Assembly: GCF_900142775.1 (NCBI RefSeq)
Contig: NZ_FRCC01000005.1
Span: forward strand, 62,001-126,000
DNA: 64,000 nucleotides
Reading direction: 5' to 3'
Source: Flavobacterium flevense
GTDB taxonomy: Bacteria > Bacteroidota > Bacteroidia > Flavobacteriales > Flavobacteriaceae
A program made the position numbers and the translations under genes. Below, in pieces: positions 1 through 7,936 of the stretch; positions within the stretch are counted from its first letter, which is position 1; every line of letters begins with the position of its first letter. Below the pieces are notes generated by a model. It was not told where the DNA came from and did not search any database. It saw only the letters and a program-made list of their open reading frames with translations.

Positions 1-285
1 ATTGGCGATAAAATGGATTCTATGATGGCAAGCGAAGATGTTAGCGCTCATAAACCTAATCCGGAAGTTTATTTAAAATCTGCTGAGTGTGTAGGTGTTG
101 ATCCATCTGACTGTGTTGTTTTCGAAGATTCGTTTTCAGGAGTTACAGCAGCTATTAATGCAGGTATGAAAGTAGTGGGTGTATTGAGTTCACATACAAA
201 AGAGGAATTACCACCATGTGATTTTTATATTAATGATTACAGCGAAATAAACGCAGCTAAAATTTTAGAGTTATTAAATGACTAA
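1..285 (+). CDS. HAD-superfamily hydrolase, C-terminal part (beta-phosphoglucomutase/sugar phosphatase type)
   Basis: The reading frame is open from the first base of the window, so the gene starts upstream and only about the last 94 codons are present. The fragment carries HAD motif III (the Lys in KPNPEVY) and motif IV (VVFEDSFSGVTAA, with the metal-binding Glu-Asp pair), arranged as in subfamily IA enzymes that act on sugar phosphates. The catalytic DxD motif and cap domain lie outside the window, so the substrate cannot be decided. The end is typical for the family, so the C-terminus looks intact. Confidence 0.85.
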   Translation: MGDKMDSMMASEDVSAHKPNPEVYLKSAECVGVDPSDCVVFEDSFSGVTAAINAGMKVVGVLSSHTKEELPPCDFYINDYSEINAAKILELLND

Positions 286-331
286 TAATAAACTGCCGGA
301 GGGCTGAGTCCATGAGGTATTAGTGAAATAA

Positions 332-383
332 TCGTCACGAATTGACTAATTTCTTTTTCATTCGTGAATTCGTGGCAAAAACC
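332..383. repeat. Intergenic CACGAATT-family repeat, short copy
   Basis: The stretch contains TCACGAATT followed, about 35 bases on, by GAATTCGTGGCAAAAA. The same pair of inverted words bounds the longer element near 27.7-27.9 kb and a degraded copy near 61.9 kb. No open reading frame or RNA family is recognised in it. Confidence 0.5.
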
Positions 384-417
384 GAAGCAGAACTTCGAAG
401 AATTTAACCTAAAGAGA

Positions 418-912
418 TTAAAGCCGTTTTTCCATAATATAATCTTCCATTAAATAACCATGTTCTAATTCGATATCAATTTCCTGAATGATTTCAAAAC
501 CCATTTTTTGATAAAAAGTCAACGCTTTATTGAATCGGTTGACATTTAGTAATAATGTATGGGACTGATTTGTTTTTGCAAAATCTGCTATGGCATTAAT
601 GAGCAGTTTCCCAATTCCTTTGCCCTGAGTTTCGGGAAGAATATAAATTTTATGAATTTTTGTAGTATTTCCCTCTTCATAATGATGTTCGAAAGAAGCG
701 AAACCTAAATACATCTCATTTTCTTTTACTAAGATAAATTCGTGACCGTTTGCTATATTCTCCAGCAAAGCTTCACCCGAATAAAAAGCATCGAGCATGT
801 ACGCTAACTGCTCCGGACATAAGATTTCGCTATAAGTAAGCGGCCAGGTTTTATGCGCAATTTCACTAATTGTTTTTAAATCGGCAGTAGTAGCTTTAAC
901 AATATGTATCAT
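418..912 (-). CDS. GNAT-family N-acetyltransferase
   Basis: A 164-residue single-domain protein with the GNAT acetyl-CoA binding motif A, KIYILPETQGKGIGKLLI at about residues 90-107 (the QGKGIG pyrophosphate loop), followed by a motif B region (NKALTFYQKMGFE) at about 126-138. The family transfers an acetyl group from acetyl-CoA to an amine on a small molecule or protein; the acceptor cannot be read from the sequence. It lies four bases downstream of guaC on the same strand, so the two are probably co-transcribed. Cytosolic; no signal peptide. Confidence 0.9.
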   Translation of the reverse strand: MIHIVKATTADLKTISEIAHKTWPLTYSEILCPEQLAYMLDAFYSGEALLENIANGHEFILVKENEMYLGFASFEHHYEEGNTTKIHKIYILPETQGKGIGKLLINAIADFAKTNQSHTLLLNVNRFNKALTFYQKMGFEIIQEIDIELEHGYLMEDYIMEKRL

Positions 913-916
913 TCTA

Positions 917-1960
917 TTATTCGGTTGTAAATACTCTGTTTTCCTGTTCGCTCACACGGATAAAAGTAGTTCTTTTAGTCAGCTCTTTCAATCGGGAAGC
1001 CCCCACATAAGTACAACTGCTGCGTAAACCACCCAAAATATCCAAAACCGTATCTGCTACATTGCCTTTAAAAGGAAGTTTTACCGCTTTTCCTTCGCTG
1101 GCTCGGTATTCGGCAACACCGCCTACATGCTTGTTCATTGCCGTAGCGGAACTCATGCCGTAAAACTGTTTGAATTTTTTGCCGTTAATTTCCAGTAGTT
1201 CTCCCCCACTTTCGGTATGTCCGGCGAGCATTCCGCCCAACATCACAAAATCAGAACCGGCTCCAAAAGCTTTGGCTACATCACCCGGAGTGGTACAACC
1301 ACCATCACTGATAATATGTCCGCCTAAACCATGAGCGGCATCGGCACATTCGATAATTGCCGAAAGTTGCGGATAACCCACACCCGTTTTTATTCGGGTT
1401 GTACAAACCGAACCCGGTCCAATACCTACTTTTATAATATCGGCTCCCGCCAAAAGTAATTCTTCCACCATTTCGCCAGTAACCACATTACCGGCAATGA
1501 TTACTTTATCAGGAAATTGTTTTCGGGTTTGTTTTAAGAAGTTCACAAAATGCTCCGAATAGCCATTTGCCACATCAATACAAATGAATTTCAGTAAAGG
1601 GTTAGCGGTGACAATTTCGATTACTTTTTTAAAATCATTCTTGCCTGTTCCGGTGCTAACCGCTATATAATCGTAAAAATCAGGAGTCGCATTTTTTAAA
1701 AAATCATTCCATTCTGAAACCGAATAATGTTTATGAATGGCAGTAAACAATTTGTGTTTTGCTAATTCAGATGCCATTTCAAAAGTTCCTACGGTGTCCA
1801 TATTAGCAGCCATAATAGGAATTCCATTCCATTTAGTAGTGCTGTGTAAAAATTTAAACTCTCTTTCTAAGGAAACCTCTGCTCTGCTTTTTAGTGTAGA
1901 ACGTTTGGGTCTAATCATTACATCTTTAAAGCCTAATTTCAAATCGCTTTCTATTCGCAT
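917..1960 (-). CDS. guaC: GMP reductase
   Basis: Converts GMP to IMP with NADPH, linking guanine to adenine nucleotide salvage. The protein begins [20 protein letters not shown] and is 347 residues, the length of E. coli GuaC. The active-site loop GPGSVCTTR places the catalytic Cys at residue 186, and the segment [18 protein letters not shown] is the phosphate-binding region. The frame is open 28 codons further upstream from a TTG, but those residues have no family counterpart, so the ATG at 1960 is chosen. It lacks the CBS domains of IMP dehydrogenase, which separates it from GuaB. Confidence 0.95.
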   Translation of the reverse strand: MRIESDLKLGFKDVMIRPKRSTLKSRAEVSLEREFKFLHSTTKWNGIPIMAANMDTVGTFEMASELAKHKLFTAIHKHYSVSEWNDFLKNATPDFYDYIAVSTGTGKNDFKKVIEIVTANPLLKFICIDVANGYSEHFVNFLKQTRKQFPDKVIIAGNVVTGEMVEELLLAGADIIKVGIGPGSVCTTRIKTGVGYPQLSAIIECADAAHGLGGHIISDGGCTTPGDVAKAFGAGSDFVMLGGMLAGHTESGGELLEINGKKFKQFYGMSSATAMNKHVGGVAEYRASEGKAVKLPFKGNVADTVLDILGGLRSSCTYVGASRLKELTKRTTFIRVSEQENRVFTTE

Positions 1961-2050
1961 AATTATCACTTTTAAATGGGTTACTGCTAAATAACTTTTG
2001 TTTTTCTTAAAAGTAATGAATTTTATGCGGGAATTGTGCAACAAAAAATA

Positions 2051-2072
2051 GTTTTTTTTGATTCAGAAAAGT
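2051..2072. repeat. 22-base exact repeat, copy 1 (upstream of guaC)
   Basis: A 22-base string, G followed by eight T and then GATTCAGAAAAGT, occurs here and again, identical, at 57516-57537. Both copies are non-coding. The T-run makes part of the match easy, but the GATTCAGAAAAGT part is less so. Confidence 0.45.
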
Positions 2073-2143
2073 TAAGCAGAGATGCACAAAGTTTAAAGCT
2101 TTTCAATCATAATTAGGAATTACAAACCAAGACTGAATACTAA

Positions 2144-2290
2144 TCCCGGGCAATGTCATTAAGTTAAAAAATCACTTATGCTTTGTCATTCCGACGAAGG
2201 AGGAATCTCACGAGTTGATTGGGTTATGTGATTTCTCCTTCGTCGAAATGACACAAAATACGCTTAACTTAATGATATTGGGCTACGGGA
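2144..2290. repeat. 147-bp imperfect palindromic intergenic element
   Basis: The outer arms TCCCGGGCAATGTCATTAAG and the complement of CTTAATGATATTGGGCTACGGGA pair across the whole element. The inner arms are TTTGTCATTCCGACGAAGGA and a near-perfect complement ending in CTCCTTCGTCGAAATGACA. The whole unit can fold into one long hairpin. It sits between miaE and guaC, which are both read leftward, and contains no ORF. It resembles a miniature inverted-repeat or REP-like element. Confidence 0.75.
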
Positions 2291-2311
2291 CTAAATACGG
2301 AACACTAAAAA

Positions 2312-2938
2312 TTATCCGTGAATCGTTTCGCCTTTACCGTAATTAGCAATAACAGATTCTTCGAATGCTAACCATTCTCTCCAACGTTTTTCTACATCGA
2401 TTCCTTCTCCATATTTTCGGGCATAAGTGATAAATGTGGTGTAATGTCCTGCTTCACTTTCCATTAATTCTCTGTAAAAAACAGCCAGTTCTTCATCCTG
2501 AATATTTTCTGAAAGTACTTTGAAACGTTCGCAACTTCTGGCTTCAATCATCGCCGAAAAAAGCAATCTTTCAACCAATCCGGAAACACGGCTTCCGTTG
2601 CCGCTTTTTTTCATGTATTGGTACAATTCGTTTACATAATCGTCTTTTCGCTCGCGACCTAACTTCAATCCGCGTTTGATAATTAAATTATGTACCTGCT
2701 CGAAATGATCGATTTCTTCTTTGGCTAAAGCCAATAAATCTTTAACCAAATCCTGATGTTCGGAATTATTGGTAATAATAGTTATAGCATTAGTCGCTGC
2801 TTTTTGCTCGCACCAGGCATGATCAGTCAGGATTTCTTCTATGTTTTTCTCTACAATATTTACCCATCTTGGGTCGGTTGGTAATTGTAATCGTAATACG
2901 CCCATGATTTTTTTGTTTGAAGTTAAAATTTGTTTCAT
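2312..2938 (-). CDS. miaE: tRNA-(ms2io6A)-hydroxylase
   Basis: MiaE is a ferritin-like di-iron mono-oxygenase that hydroxylates the isopentenyl side chain of ms2i6A at position 37 of tRNAs reading U-starting codons. The 208-residue protein has the helical ferritin-like pattern with paired metal ligands: EQKAATNA, the ExxH in AKEEIDHFEQVH, the Glu in EARSCERF and the second ExxH in MESEAGHYTTF. The Met at residue 12 (MGVLRLQLPTDPRW) is an alternative start, because related proteins often begin there. A terminator-like hairpin for glyA lies only about 14 bases upstream of the start. Confidence 0.9.
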   Translation of the reverse strand: MKQILTSNKKIMGVLRLQLPTDPRWVNIVEKNIEEILTDHAWCEQKAATNAITIITNNSEHQDLVKDLLALAKEEIDHFEQVHNLIIKRGLKLGRERKDDYVNELYQYMKKSGNGSRVSGLVERLLFSAMIEARSCERFKVLSENIQDEELAVFYRELMESEAGHYTTFITYARKYGEGIDVEKRWREWLAFEESVIANYGKGETIHG

Positions 2939-2951
2939 GTTTAAAGTTTTC

Positions 2952-3007
2952 CAAAAAAAAAGTTTAAAGTTTTGCTATGACTTTCGGCAATCACAAAACT
3001 TTAAACT
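2952..3007 (-). terminator. Rho-independent-type terminator of glyA
   Basis: Perfect 14-bp inverted repeat AGTTTAAAGTTTTG (2961-2974) / CAAAACTTTAAACT (2994-3007) with a 19-base loop. On the minus strand it is followed by a run of at least eight T. It lies between the glyA stop and the miaE start. The stem is AT-rich, so strength is uncertain. Confidence 0.65.
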
Positions 3008-3033
3008 TGAAACCTTAAATTGGAACTATAAAA

Positions 3034-4308
3034 TTAGAAAACGAAAATTGCTCTTTCGCTCATCATTTCGTTAACTTCTTCAGCTACTTCTTCGATAACA
3101 TCTTCGTTAGTATGATTCATCAATACTTTGTCAATCATCGCTACGATAGTTTCCATATCTTCTTCTACTAAACCACGAGTGGTGATTGCAGCAGTTCCCA
3201 CACGGATACCGGAAGTAACAAATGGCGATTTATCATCAAATGGAACCATGTTTTTATTTACAGTGATTTCGGCTTTTACCAATGCATTTTCAGCATCTTT
3301 TCCAGAAATTCCTTTGTTTCTTAAGTCAATTAACATCATGTGGTTATCCGTACCTCCAGAGATAATATCATATCCTCTTTTTACAAAAGCATCCGCCATT
3401 GCATTAGCATTCTTTTGCAATTGACGCGCATATGTGAAAAACTCATCTTGTAAAGCTTCACCAAAAGCAACCGCTTTAGCAGCGATAATATGCATTAATG
3501 GTCCACCTTGATTTCCAGGAAAAACAGCTAAGTCTAATAAAGAAGACATCATTCTGATTTCACCTTTTGGAGTAGTCAATCCCCATGGATTTTCGAAATC
3601 TTTCCCCATCAAAATCAAACCTCCTCTAGGTCCACGTAATGTTTTATGAGTTGTAGTAGTTACAATATGACAGTGAGGAATTGGGTCATTCAATAAACCT
3701 TTAGCAATTAAACCTGCCGGGTGAGAGATATCAGCCATTAAAATAGCACCTACACTATCAGCAATTGCTCTAAAACGCTCAAAATCCATATCACGGGAAT
3801 AAGCCGAAGCTCCGGCGATGATTAATTTTGGTTGCTCTTTAGTTGCAATTTCCTGAATTTTATCATAGTTCAAACGACCTGTTTCTTTTTCAACACCGTA
3901 GAAAACCGGGTTGTAAACACGTCCTGAAAAGTTTACCGGAGATCCGTGAGTCAGGTGACCACCGTGCGATAAATCAAAACCTAAAATTTTATCACCTGGT
4001 TTCAAACAAGCATGAAAAACAGATGCATTAGCCTGAGAACCAGAGTGAGGCTGAACGTTAGCATACGCTGCACCAAACAATTCTTTAGCTCTGTCAATTG
4101 CAATTTGCTCAACAATATCTACTACTTCACAACCTCCGTAATATCTTTTTCCAGGATATCCTTCTGCGTATTTATTTGTCAAAACTGAACCAGCAGCTTC
4201 TATTACTTCGTCACTTACAAAGTTCTCAGAAGCAATAAGTTCTAAGCCATGTATTTGTCTTTCTTGTTCTTCAAGAATAAGTTCAAAAATTTGTTTGTCG
4301 CGTTGCAT
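3034..4308 (-). CDS. glyA: Serine hydroxymethyltransferase
   Basis: PLP enzyme that interconverts serine and glycine while loading one-carbon units on tetrahydrofolate. The 424-residue protein has the SHMT fold signature: LIASENF near residue 24, [13 protein letters not shown] near 48 and the PLP-binding lysine in [14 protein letters not shown] (Lys222). The last 20 or so residues are acidic ([13 protein letters not shown]) and extend past the usual end, as is often seen in Bacteroidota. A -7 like element lies just upstream at 4334-4341. Transcribed divergently from fahA. Confidence 0.97.
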   Translation of the reverse strand: MQRDKQIFELILEEQERQIHGLELIASENFVSDEVIEAAGSVLTNKYAEGYPGKRYYGGCEVVDIVEQIAIDRAKELFGAAYANVQPHSGSQANASVFHACLKPGDKILGFDLSHGGHLTHGSPVNFSGRVYNPVFYGVEKETGRLNYDKIQEIATKEQPKLIIAGASAYSRDMDFERFRAIADSVGAILMADISHPAGLIAKGLLNDPIPHCHIVTTTTHKTLRGPRGGLILMGKDFENPWGLTTPKGEIRMMSSLLDLAVFPGNQGGPLMHIIAAKAVAFGEALQDEFFTYARQLQKNANAMADAFVKRGYDIISGGTDNHMMLIDLRNKGISGKDAENALVKAEITVNKNMVPFDDKSPFVTSGIRVGTAAITTRGLVEEDMETIVAMIDKVLMNHTNEDVIEEVAEEVNEMMSERAIFVF

Positions 4309-4333
4309 TTTTTAGATTTTAAATAATTTAGCG

Positions 4334-4341
4334 CAAAAATA
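4334..4341 (-). promoter_or_regulatory. Candidate -7 element for glyA
   Basis: On the minus strand these bases read TATTTTTG, matching the Bacteroidota -7 consensus TAnnTTTG, 26 bases before the glyA start. No clean TTTG -33 element is seen at the right distance, so this is tentative. Confidence 0.45.
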
Positions 4342-4351
4342 CAAAAAAACG

Positions 4352-4382
4352 TTTGCTAAACAGTTAGATTATGATATATTTG
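4352..4382 (+). promoter_or_regulatory. Bacteroidota-type promoter of fahA
   Basis: TTTG at 4352-4355, a 19-base spacer and TATATTTG at 4375-4382 match the -33/-7 consensus of the primary sigma factor in flavobacteria (TTTG-N17-23-TAnnTTTG). Transcription would start near 4388, about 25 bases before the fahA ATG. An A-rich leader stands where a Shine-Dalgarno site would be. Confidence 0.75.
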
Positions 4383-4414
4383 ATATATAATTTTCAACAA
4401 AAAATTAACAAAAT

Positions 4415-5698
4415 ATGCCAATATCAGCCAACGATACAAAAAGAAAATCATGGATTGAAGTTCCTGAAAATAGCGATTTCCCAATCCAGAATATTCCTTT
4501 TGGCGTTTTCTTAACCAAAGAAAATGTTGTGACGGTAGGAACCCGCATTGGAGATTCGGCTATTGATTTAGGCGCTTTGCAGCAGCTTGGGTATTTTTCA
4601 GGTATCGAATTAACCGATGATATGTTCATTCAGGATACTTTGAATGATTTTATCTCTGACGGAAAAAAAACATGGCGTCTGGTTCGCAATCGCATTGCTG
4701 ATATTTTTGACGAAAACAATCCTAAACTGCGTGACAATTCCGCTCATAAAGACATCATTATTTTTAATATCGACGAAGTAGAAATGCAATTGCCTGTCTT
4801 AATAGGTGATTATACTGATTTTTATTCGAGTAAAATTCATGCTTCCAATGTTGGGAAAATGATTCGTAACGAAGAAAATGCCTTGTTACCTAACTGGCCT
4901 CAAATGCCTATCGGTTATCACGGCAGGAGTTCTACCATTATTCCGTCCGGAATTCCGGTTCACAGACCTATTGGGCAGACTTTACCTCAGGACGGCTCTA
5001 CACCTGTTTTTGGAGCTTCGCGTTCTATTGATTTCGAATTAGAAACCGCTTTTATCACTACCGATGCGAATGTTATGGGCGAAATGATTCCTATCAGCGA
5101 AGCCGAAGATTATATTTTTGGGATGGTATTATTAAATGACTGGACTGCCCGTGATATACAAAAATGGGAATACATGCCTTTAGGTCCTTTTTTATCCAAA
5201 AGTTTTGCCAGTTCCATATCGCCATGGATTGTAACCATGGATGCATTAGAACCTTTCAGAGTAGCGAGCCCAAAACAAAATCCGAGTCCGCTTCCTTATT
5301 TACAACAAAAAGGAAAACATTCTTTTGATATCAATCTGGAAGTATGTATTGAACCTGAAAATGCCGAAACTACTACGGTTTCTAAATCTAATTTCAAGCA
5401 CATGTACTGGACAATGAACCAGCAACTAACACATCATACTTCTAACGGTTGCCGTGTAAATTCCGGTGATATGATGGGTTCAGGAGCTATTTCAGGACCA
5501 AGTGAAGACAGTTATGGCTCCATGTTGGAATTAACCTGGGGCGGAGAAAAACCATTAAAATTAAATGATGGCAGCGAACGTAAATTTATCAACGATAATG
5601 ATACTGTTATCATAAAGGGTTTTTGCGAAAACAGTCAGGTACGTATTGGTTTTGGAGAAGTTTGCAGTAAATTGCTTCCTCCATTTGTAAGGAAATAA
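4415..5698 (+). CDS. fahA: Fumarylacetoacetase
   Basis: Last step of tyrosine breakdown: hydrolyses 4-fumarylacetoacetate to fumarate and acetoacetate. The 427-residue protein has the N-terminal SH3-like domain (about 15-115) and the FAH catalytic domain. Key motifs are DYTDFYSSKIHASNVGKMIR (metal-binding Asp and catalytic His), MPIGYHGRSSTIIPSG and the metal-site Glu residues in DFELETAF. NDWTARDIQKWEYMPLGPF is also typical. The gene stands alone, and no other tyrosine-pathway gene is adjacent. It shares a bidirectional terminator with the convergent transaldolase gene. Confidence 0.95.
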   Translation: MPISANDTKRKSWIEVPENSDFPIQNIPFGVFLTKENVVTVGTRIGDSAIDLGALQQLGYFSGIELTDDMFIQDTLNDFISDGKKTWRLVRNRIADIFDENNPKLRDNSAHKDIIIFNIDEVEMQLPVLIGDYTDFYSSKIHASNVGKMIRNEENALLPNWPQMPIGYHGRSSTIIPSGIPVHRPIGQTLPQDGSTPVFGASRSIDFELETAFITTDANVMGEMIPISEAEDYIFGMVLLNDWTARDIQKWEYMPLGPFLSKSFASSISPWIVTMDALEPFRVASPKQNPSPLPYLQQKGKHSFDINLEVCIEPENAETTTVSKSNFKHMYWTMNQQLTHHTSNGCRVNSGDMMGSGAISGPSEDSYGSMLELTWGGEKPLKLNDGSERKFINDNDTVIIKGFCENSQVRIGFGEVCSKLLPPFVRK

Positions 5699-5749
5699 AA
5701 AAATATTTCAAAACTTGATTGTCCCTATGCAGACTAAAAATTCAATATT

Positions 5750-5845
5750 GGCACACGGATAATACAGATTAGACAGATTTTCACTGATTGTTATATAAAA
5801 ATCTGTTTTTATCAGTTTGAATCCTTGTCATTCGTGTACCCTTTT
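5750..5845. repeat. Intergenic ACAGATT-family repeat
   Basis: A short imperfect palindrome. It starts GCACACGGATAATACAGATT, contains TTTCACTGATT and ATCAGTTTGAATC, and ends ATTCGTGTACC. A related block with CACAGATGACACTGATT and AATCAGTTTAATCTGTG lies at 43227-43331. No ORF. Confidence 0.5.
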
Positions 5846-5880
5846 TAAAATTAGTACAACTAATAAATTCATAAAAAAAT

Positions 5881-5920
5881 AAAAGTCCCATCTTGTTCTA
5901 AAACGAGATGGGACTTTTTT
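5881..5920. terminator. Bidirectional terminator between fahA and transaldolase
   Basis: Perfect stem AAAAGTCCCATCT (5881-5893) / AGATGGGACTTTT (5906-5918) with a 12-base loop, flanked by A-runs on the left and T-runs on the right, so it can stop transcription from both convergent genes. Confidence 0.9.
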
Positions 5921-5939
5921 TATGAGATAAAGTAACGAA

Positions 5940-6596
5940 TTACTTGTTTCCTTTTTCGAAATCAGCAATAAACTGAGCTAATCCGATATCAGTTAATGGG
6001 TGTTTCAACAAACCATAAATTGCAGATAAAGGTCCTGTCATAACATCAGCACCAATTTTAGCACAGTTTACAACGTGCATAGTGTGACGAATAGAAGCTG
6101 CAAGAATTTGAGTTTCGTAACCATAATTATCATAGATATCTCTAATTTCCTGGATTAGGTTCAATCCGTCAGTAGAAACGTCATCTAATCTTCCTAAGAA
6201 TGGAGAAACATAAGTAGCTCCTGCTTTAGCAGCCAATAAAGCTTGACCAGCAGAGAAAACTAAAGTTACATTCGTTTTAATTCCTTTATCAGAAAAATAT
6301 TTAGCAGCCTGAACACCTTCTTTAGTCATAGGCAATTTCACAACAATTTGCTCATGTAATTCAGCTAACTCTTCACCTTCTCTTACCATTCCTTCAAAGT
6401 CCAAAGCATTCACCTCAGCACTTACATCACCATCAACAAGATTACAAATATCTACATAATGCTTTAAGATGTTATCTTTTCCTGTGATTCCTTCTTTAGC
6501 CATTAAAGACGGGTTTGTAGTTACACCATCTAATACACCTAAAGATTGTGCTTCTTTAATTTGAGCTAAATTAGCCGTGTCAATAAAAAATTTCAT
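5940..6596 (-). CDS. tal: Small transaldolase / fructose-6-phosphate aldolase-like protein
   Basis: The 218-residue length fits the short TalC/FSA subfamily of class I aldolases, a TIM barrel with a Schiff-base lysine; here Lys87 in [10 protein letters not shown]. Other family marks are [22 protein letters not shown] and [20 protein letters not shown] followed by [11 protein letters not shown]. In Bacteroidota these short proteins usually act as transaldolase in the pentose phosphate pathway, but fructose-6-phosphate aldolase activity cannot be excluded from sequence. Confidence 0.9.
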   Translation of the reverse strand: MKFFIDTANLAQIKEAQSLGVLDGVTTNPSLMAKEGITGKDNILKHYVDICNLVDGDVSAEVNALDFEGMVREGEELAELHEQIVVKLPMTKEGVQAAKYFSDKGIKTNVTLVFSAGQALLAAKAGATYVSPFLGRLDDVSTDGLNLIQEIRDIYDNYGYETQILAASIRHTMHVVNCAKIGADVMTGPLSAIYGLLKHPLTDIGLAQFIADFEKGNK

Positions 6597-6628
6597 AATT
6601 TATATATTTAATTGTTTTTAGATTATTT

Positions 6629-6652
6629 TTAAAAAGTGTTTATTCAACACTT
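6629..6652 (-). terminator. Possible terminator of the SDR gene
   Basis: Inverted repeat AAGTGTT (6634-6640) / AACACTT (6646-6652), followed on the minus strand by TTTTAAAAAT. It lies between the SDR stop and the transaldolase start. The stem is only 7 bp. Confidence 0.4.
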
Positions 6653-6676
6653 AAAATTCATTTAACGCTTGCAAAT

Positions 6677-7480
6677 TTACAATTTATAATGATTCATCAG
6701 CATTTTTTCATAAATTTTATCTGGTAATAAACGTTTTAATACGATAGAGAACTTTTGCATAAAGGCCCCCACCTTATAATGTACCTTAGGATTCTTGGTC
6801 TGAATGATGTTATAGATTGCCAAAGCCATTTCATTTGGGTTACTTCCGCTATCCACATGTTCATCCATCATGGCTAAGGTTTTTGCGTATGGGATTTCAT
6901 AAGCAGAACCTTTAATTAATGGTGCATGAAAACGTCCAGAGGCAATATTAGTAGCAAAATCACCCGGAGCCACATTGGTTATATTGATTCCAAAAGACTT
7001 TACTTCCATGTTCAACGCTTCTGTAATTAGTTCTAAAGCTCCCTTAGAAGCTGAATAAACGCTTCTGTAAGGCAAGCCCATATAGCCTGCAATCGAAGTA
7101 ACATTAATAATTAATCCTGATTTTTGCTGGCGCATTTGTGGCAACGCTGCCTTCATGACTTCGATGGGACCAAAAAAGTTGGTTTCAAAATTATTCTTAA
7201 TTTCCGAAGTTGGAATTTCTTCCAATGGTCCTGTAATCCCTACTCCTGCATTATTTATTACAACATCTAATCGTCCTGTTACCGCTATTATTTTTGCAAT
7301 TGCTGACTGAATGCTCTCTGTATTTCGAACATCTAATGCCACTAATGGAAAAACAGAATTTAAAACTCTTTCGGGGTTTCTACTGGTACCGTAAACAACA
7401 AAGCCTTTGTGATGTAAAAACTCTCCAACAGATTTTCCTATTCCTGAAGAACCACCTGTAATCAATACGACTTTGTTCAT
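6677..7480 (-). CDS. Short-chain dehydrogenase/reductase
   Basis: A 267-residue classical SDR. It has the NAD(P)-binding TGGSSGIG at residues 8-15, the NNAG motif, the catalytic Ser in VTSIAGY and the YSASK active site (Tyr-x-x-x-Lys). A basic residue in TSRNP after the second strand suggests NADP preference. The C-terminal 50 residues contain a hydrophobic stretch (VGAFMQKFSIVLKRLLP) typical of SDRs acting on lipid-like or ketone substrates. The actual substrate is not predictable. Confidence 0.9.
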   Translation of the reverse strand: MNKVVLITGGSSGIGKSVGEFLHHKGFVVYGTSRNPERVLNSVFPLVALDVRNTESIQSAIAKIIAVTGRLDVVINNAGVGITGPLEEIPTSEIKNNFETNFFGPIEVMKAALPQMRQQKSGLIINVTSIAGYMGLPYRSVYSASKGALELITEALNMEVKSFGINITNVAPGDFATNIASGRFHAPLIKGSAYEIPYAKTLAMMDEHVDSGSNPNEMALAIYNIIQTKNPKVHYKVGAFMQKFSIVLKRLLPDKIYEKMLMNHYKL

Positions 7481-7512
7481 TTTTAAGTTATGAATTATAA
7501 TTTATGAATTAT

Positions 7513-7563
7513 GGGTTAGGGATTAGGGGTTATCGTTAGGGGTCATGAATTATGGGTTAGGGG
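7513..7563 (+). repeat. TTAGGG-like G-rich degenerate repeat
   Basis: Six G-runs of three or four (7513-7515, 7519-7521, 7526-7529, 7539-7542, 7554-7556, 7560-7563) are separated by TTA-type spacers, giving a telomere-like pattern capable of G-quadruplex folding. It is directly followed by a C/T-rich tandem repeat of about 14 bases (unit ACTTCCCTCTTCTA) at about 7590-7630. Non-coding. Confidence 0.55.
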
Positions 7564-7654
7564 TTATTGGCTTACTATTATTTCTACCTACTTCCCTCTT
7601 CTAACTTCCCTCTTCTAACTTCTAACTCTCCACTTCTTTCTTCCCAAAGGGGCA

Positions 7655-7682
7655 AAAATAAAAAAATCCTCCCGAAGGAAGA
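7655..7682 (-). terminator. Likely terminator downstream of SRP RNA
   Basis: On the minus strand TCTTCC-TTCG-GGAGGA forms a short stem (one wobble pair) with a UUCG loop and is followed by a run of seven T and more A/T. It lies about 75 bases beyond the conserved 3' end of the SRP RNA, so either the primary transcript is longer and trimmed or it terminates earlier. Confidence 0.55.
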
Positions 7683-7754
7683 CTACTTTTGTTTTTAATT
7701 CTGAAAAAAGAATCTGAAATATCCCGATGCTTCGGTACAGATTAAATAAAAAAT

Positions 7755-7847
7755 GGCAAGCGACCTACATCGCACCGCTCAACCACGTACCCTTGCTATG
7801 TTCCCATCCTGGGGGAGTCTGCAGGAGCTGGTCGTGTAGGACTTGCC
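7755..7847 (-). ncRNA. ffs: Signal recognition particle RNA, small bacterial type (4.5S RNA)
   Basis: On the minus strand the sequence begins GGCAAGTCCTACACGACC and ends GGTCGCTTGCC, closing one long hairpin. Near the apex are CTCCCCCAGGATGGGAAC and AGCAAGGGTA, the Bacteroidota form of the conserved Ffh-binding loop (GGAA and AGCA internal loops). About 93 bases, as expected. It binds Ffh and directs membrane and secreted proteins to the translocon. A consensus promoter ends a few bases before its 5' end. Confidence 0.9.
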
Positions 7848-7851
7848 GGTG

Positions 7852-7881
7852 CAAATATACAATCTTTTTATATTTTTGCAA
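7852..7881 (-). promoter_or_regulatory. Promoter of the SRP RNA gene
   Basis: Reading the minus strand, TTG (7881-7879), a 19-base spacer and TATATTTG (7859-7852) match the Bacteroidota -33/-7 consensus. The predicted start near 7846 coincides with the first conserved base of the RNA. Confidence 0.8.
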
Positions 7882-7936
7882 GCCCTTTTGTAGGCTAAAA
7901 ATAACATTGTATATTAGGACTTTTAAAATTTGCAAC

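Noticed and set aside
6672..6679. TAAATTTG on the minus strand as promoter of the transaldolase gene
   Set aside because: It overlaps the SDR stop, lacks a clear -33, and the hairpin at 6634-6652 would terminate its transcript; left unannotated.
7727..7936. Open frame extending the cyclotransferase upstream by 70 codons
   Set aside because: It runs antisense through the SRP RNA gene and would bury the lipoprotein signal that starts at 7937.
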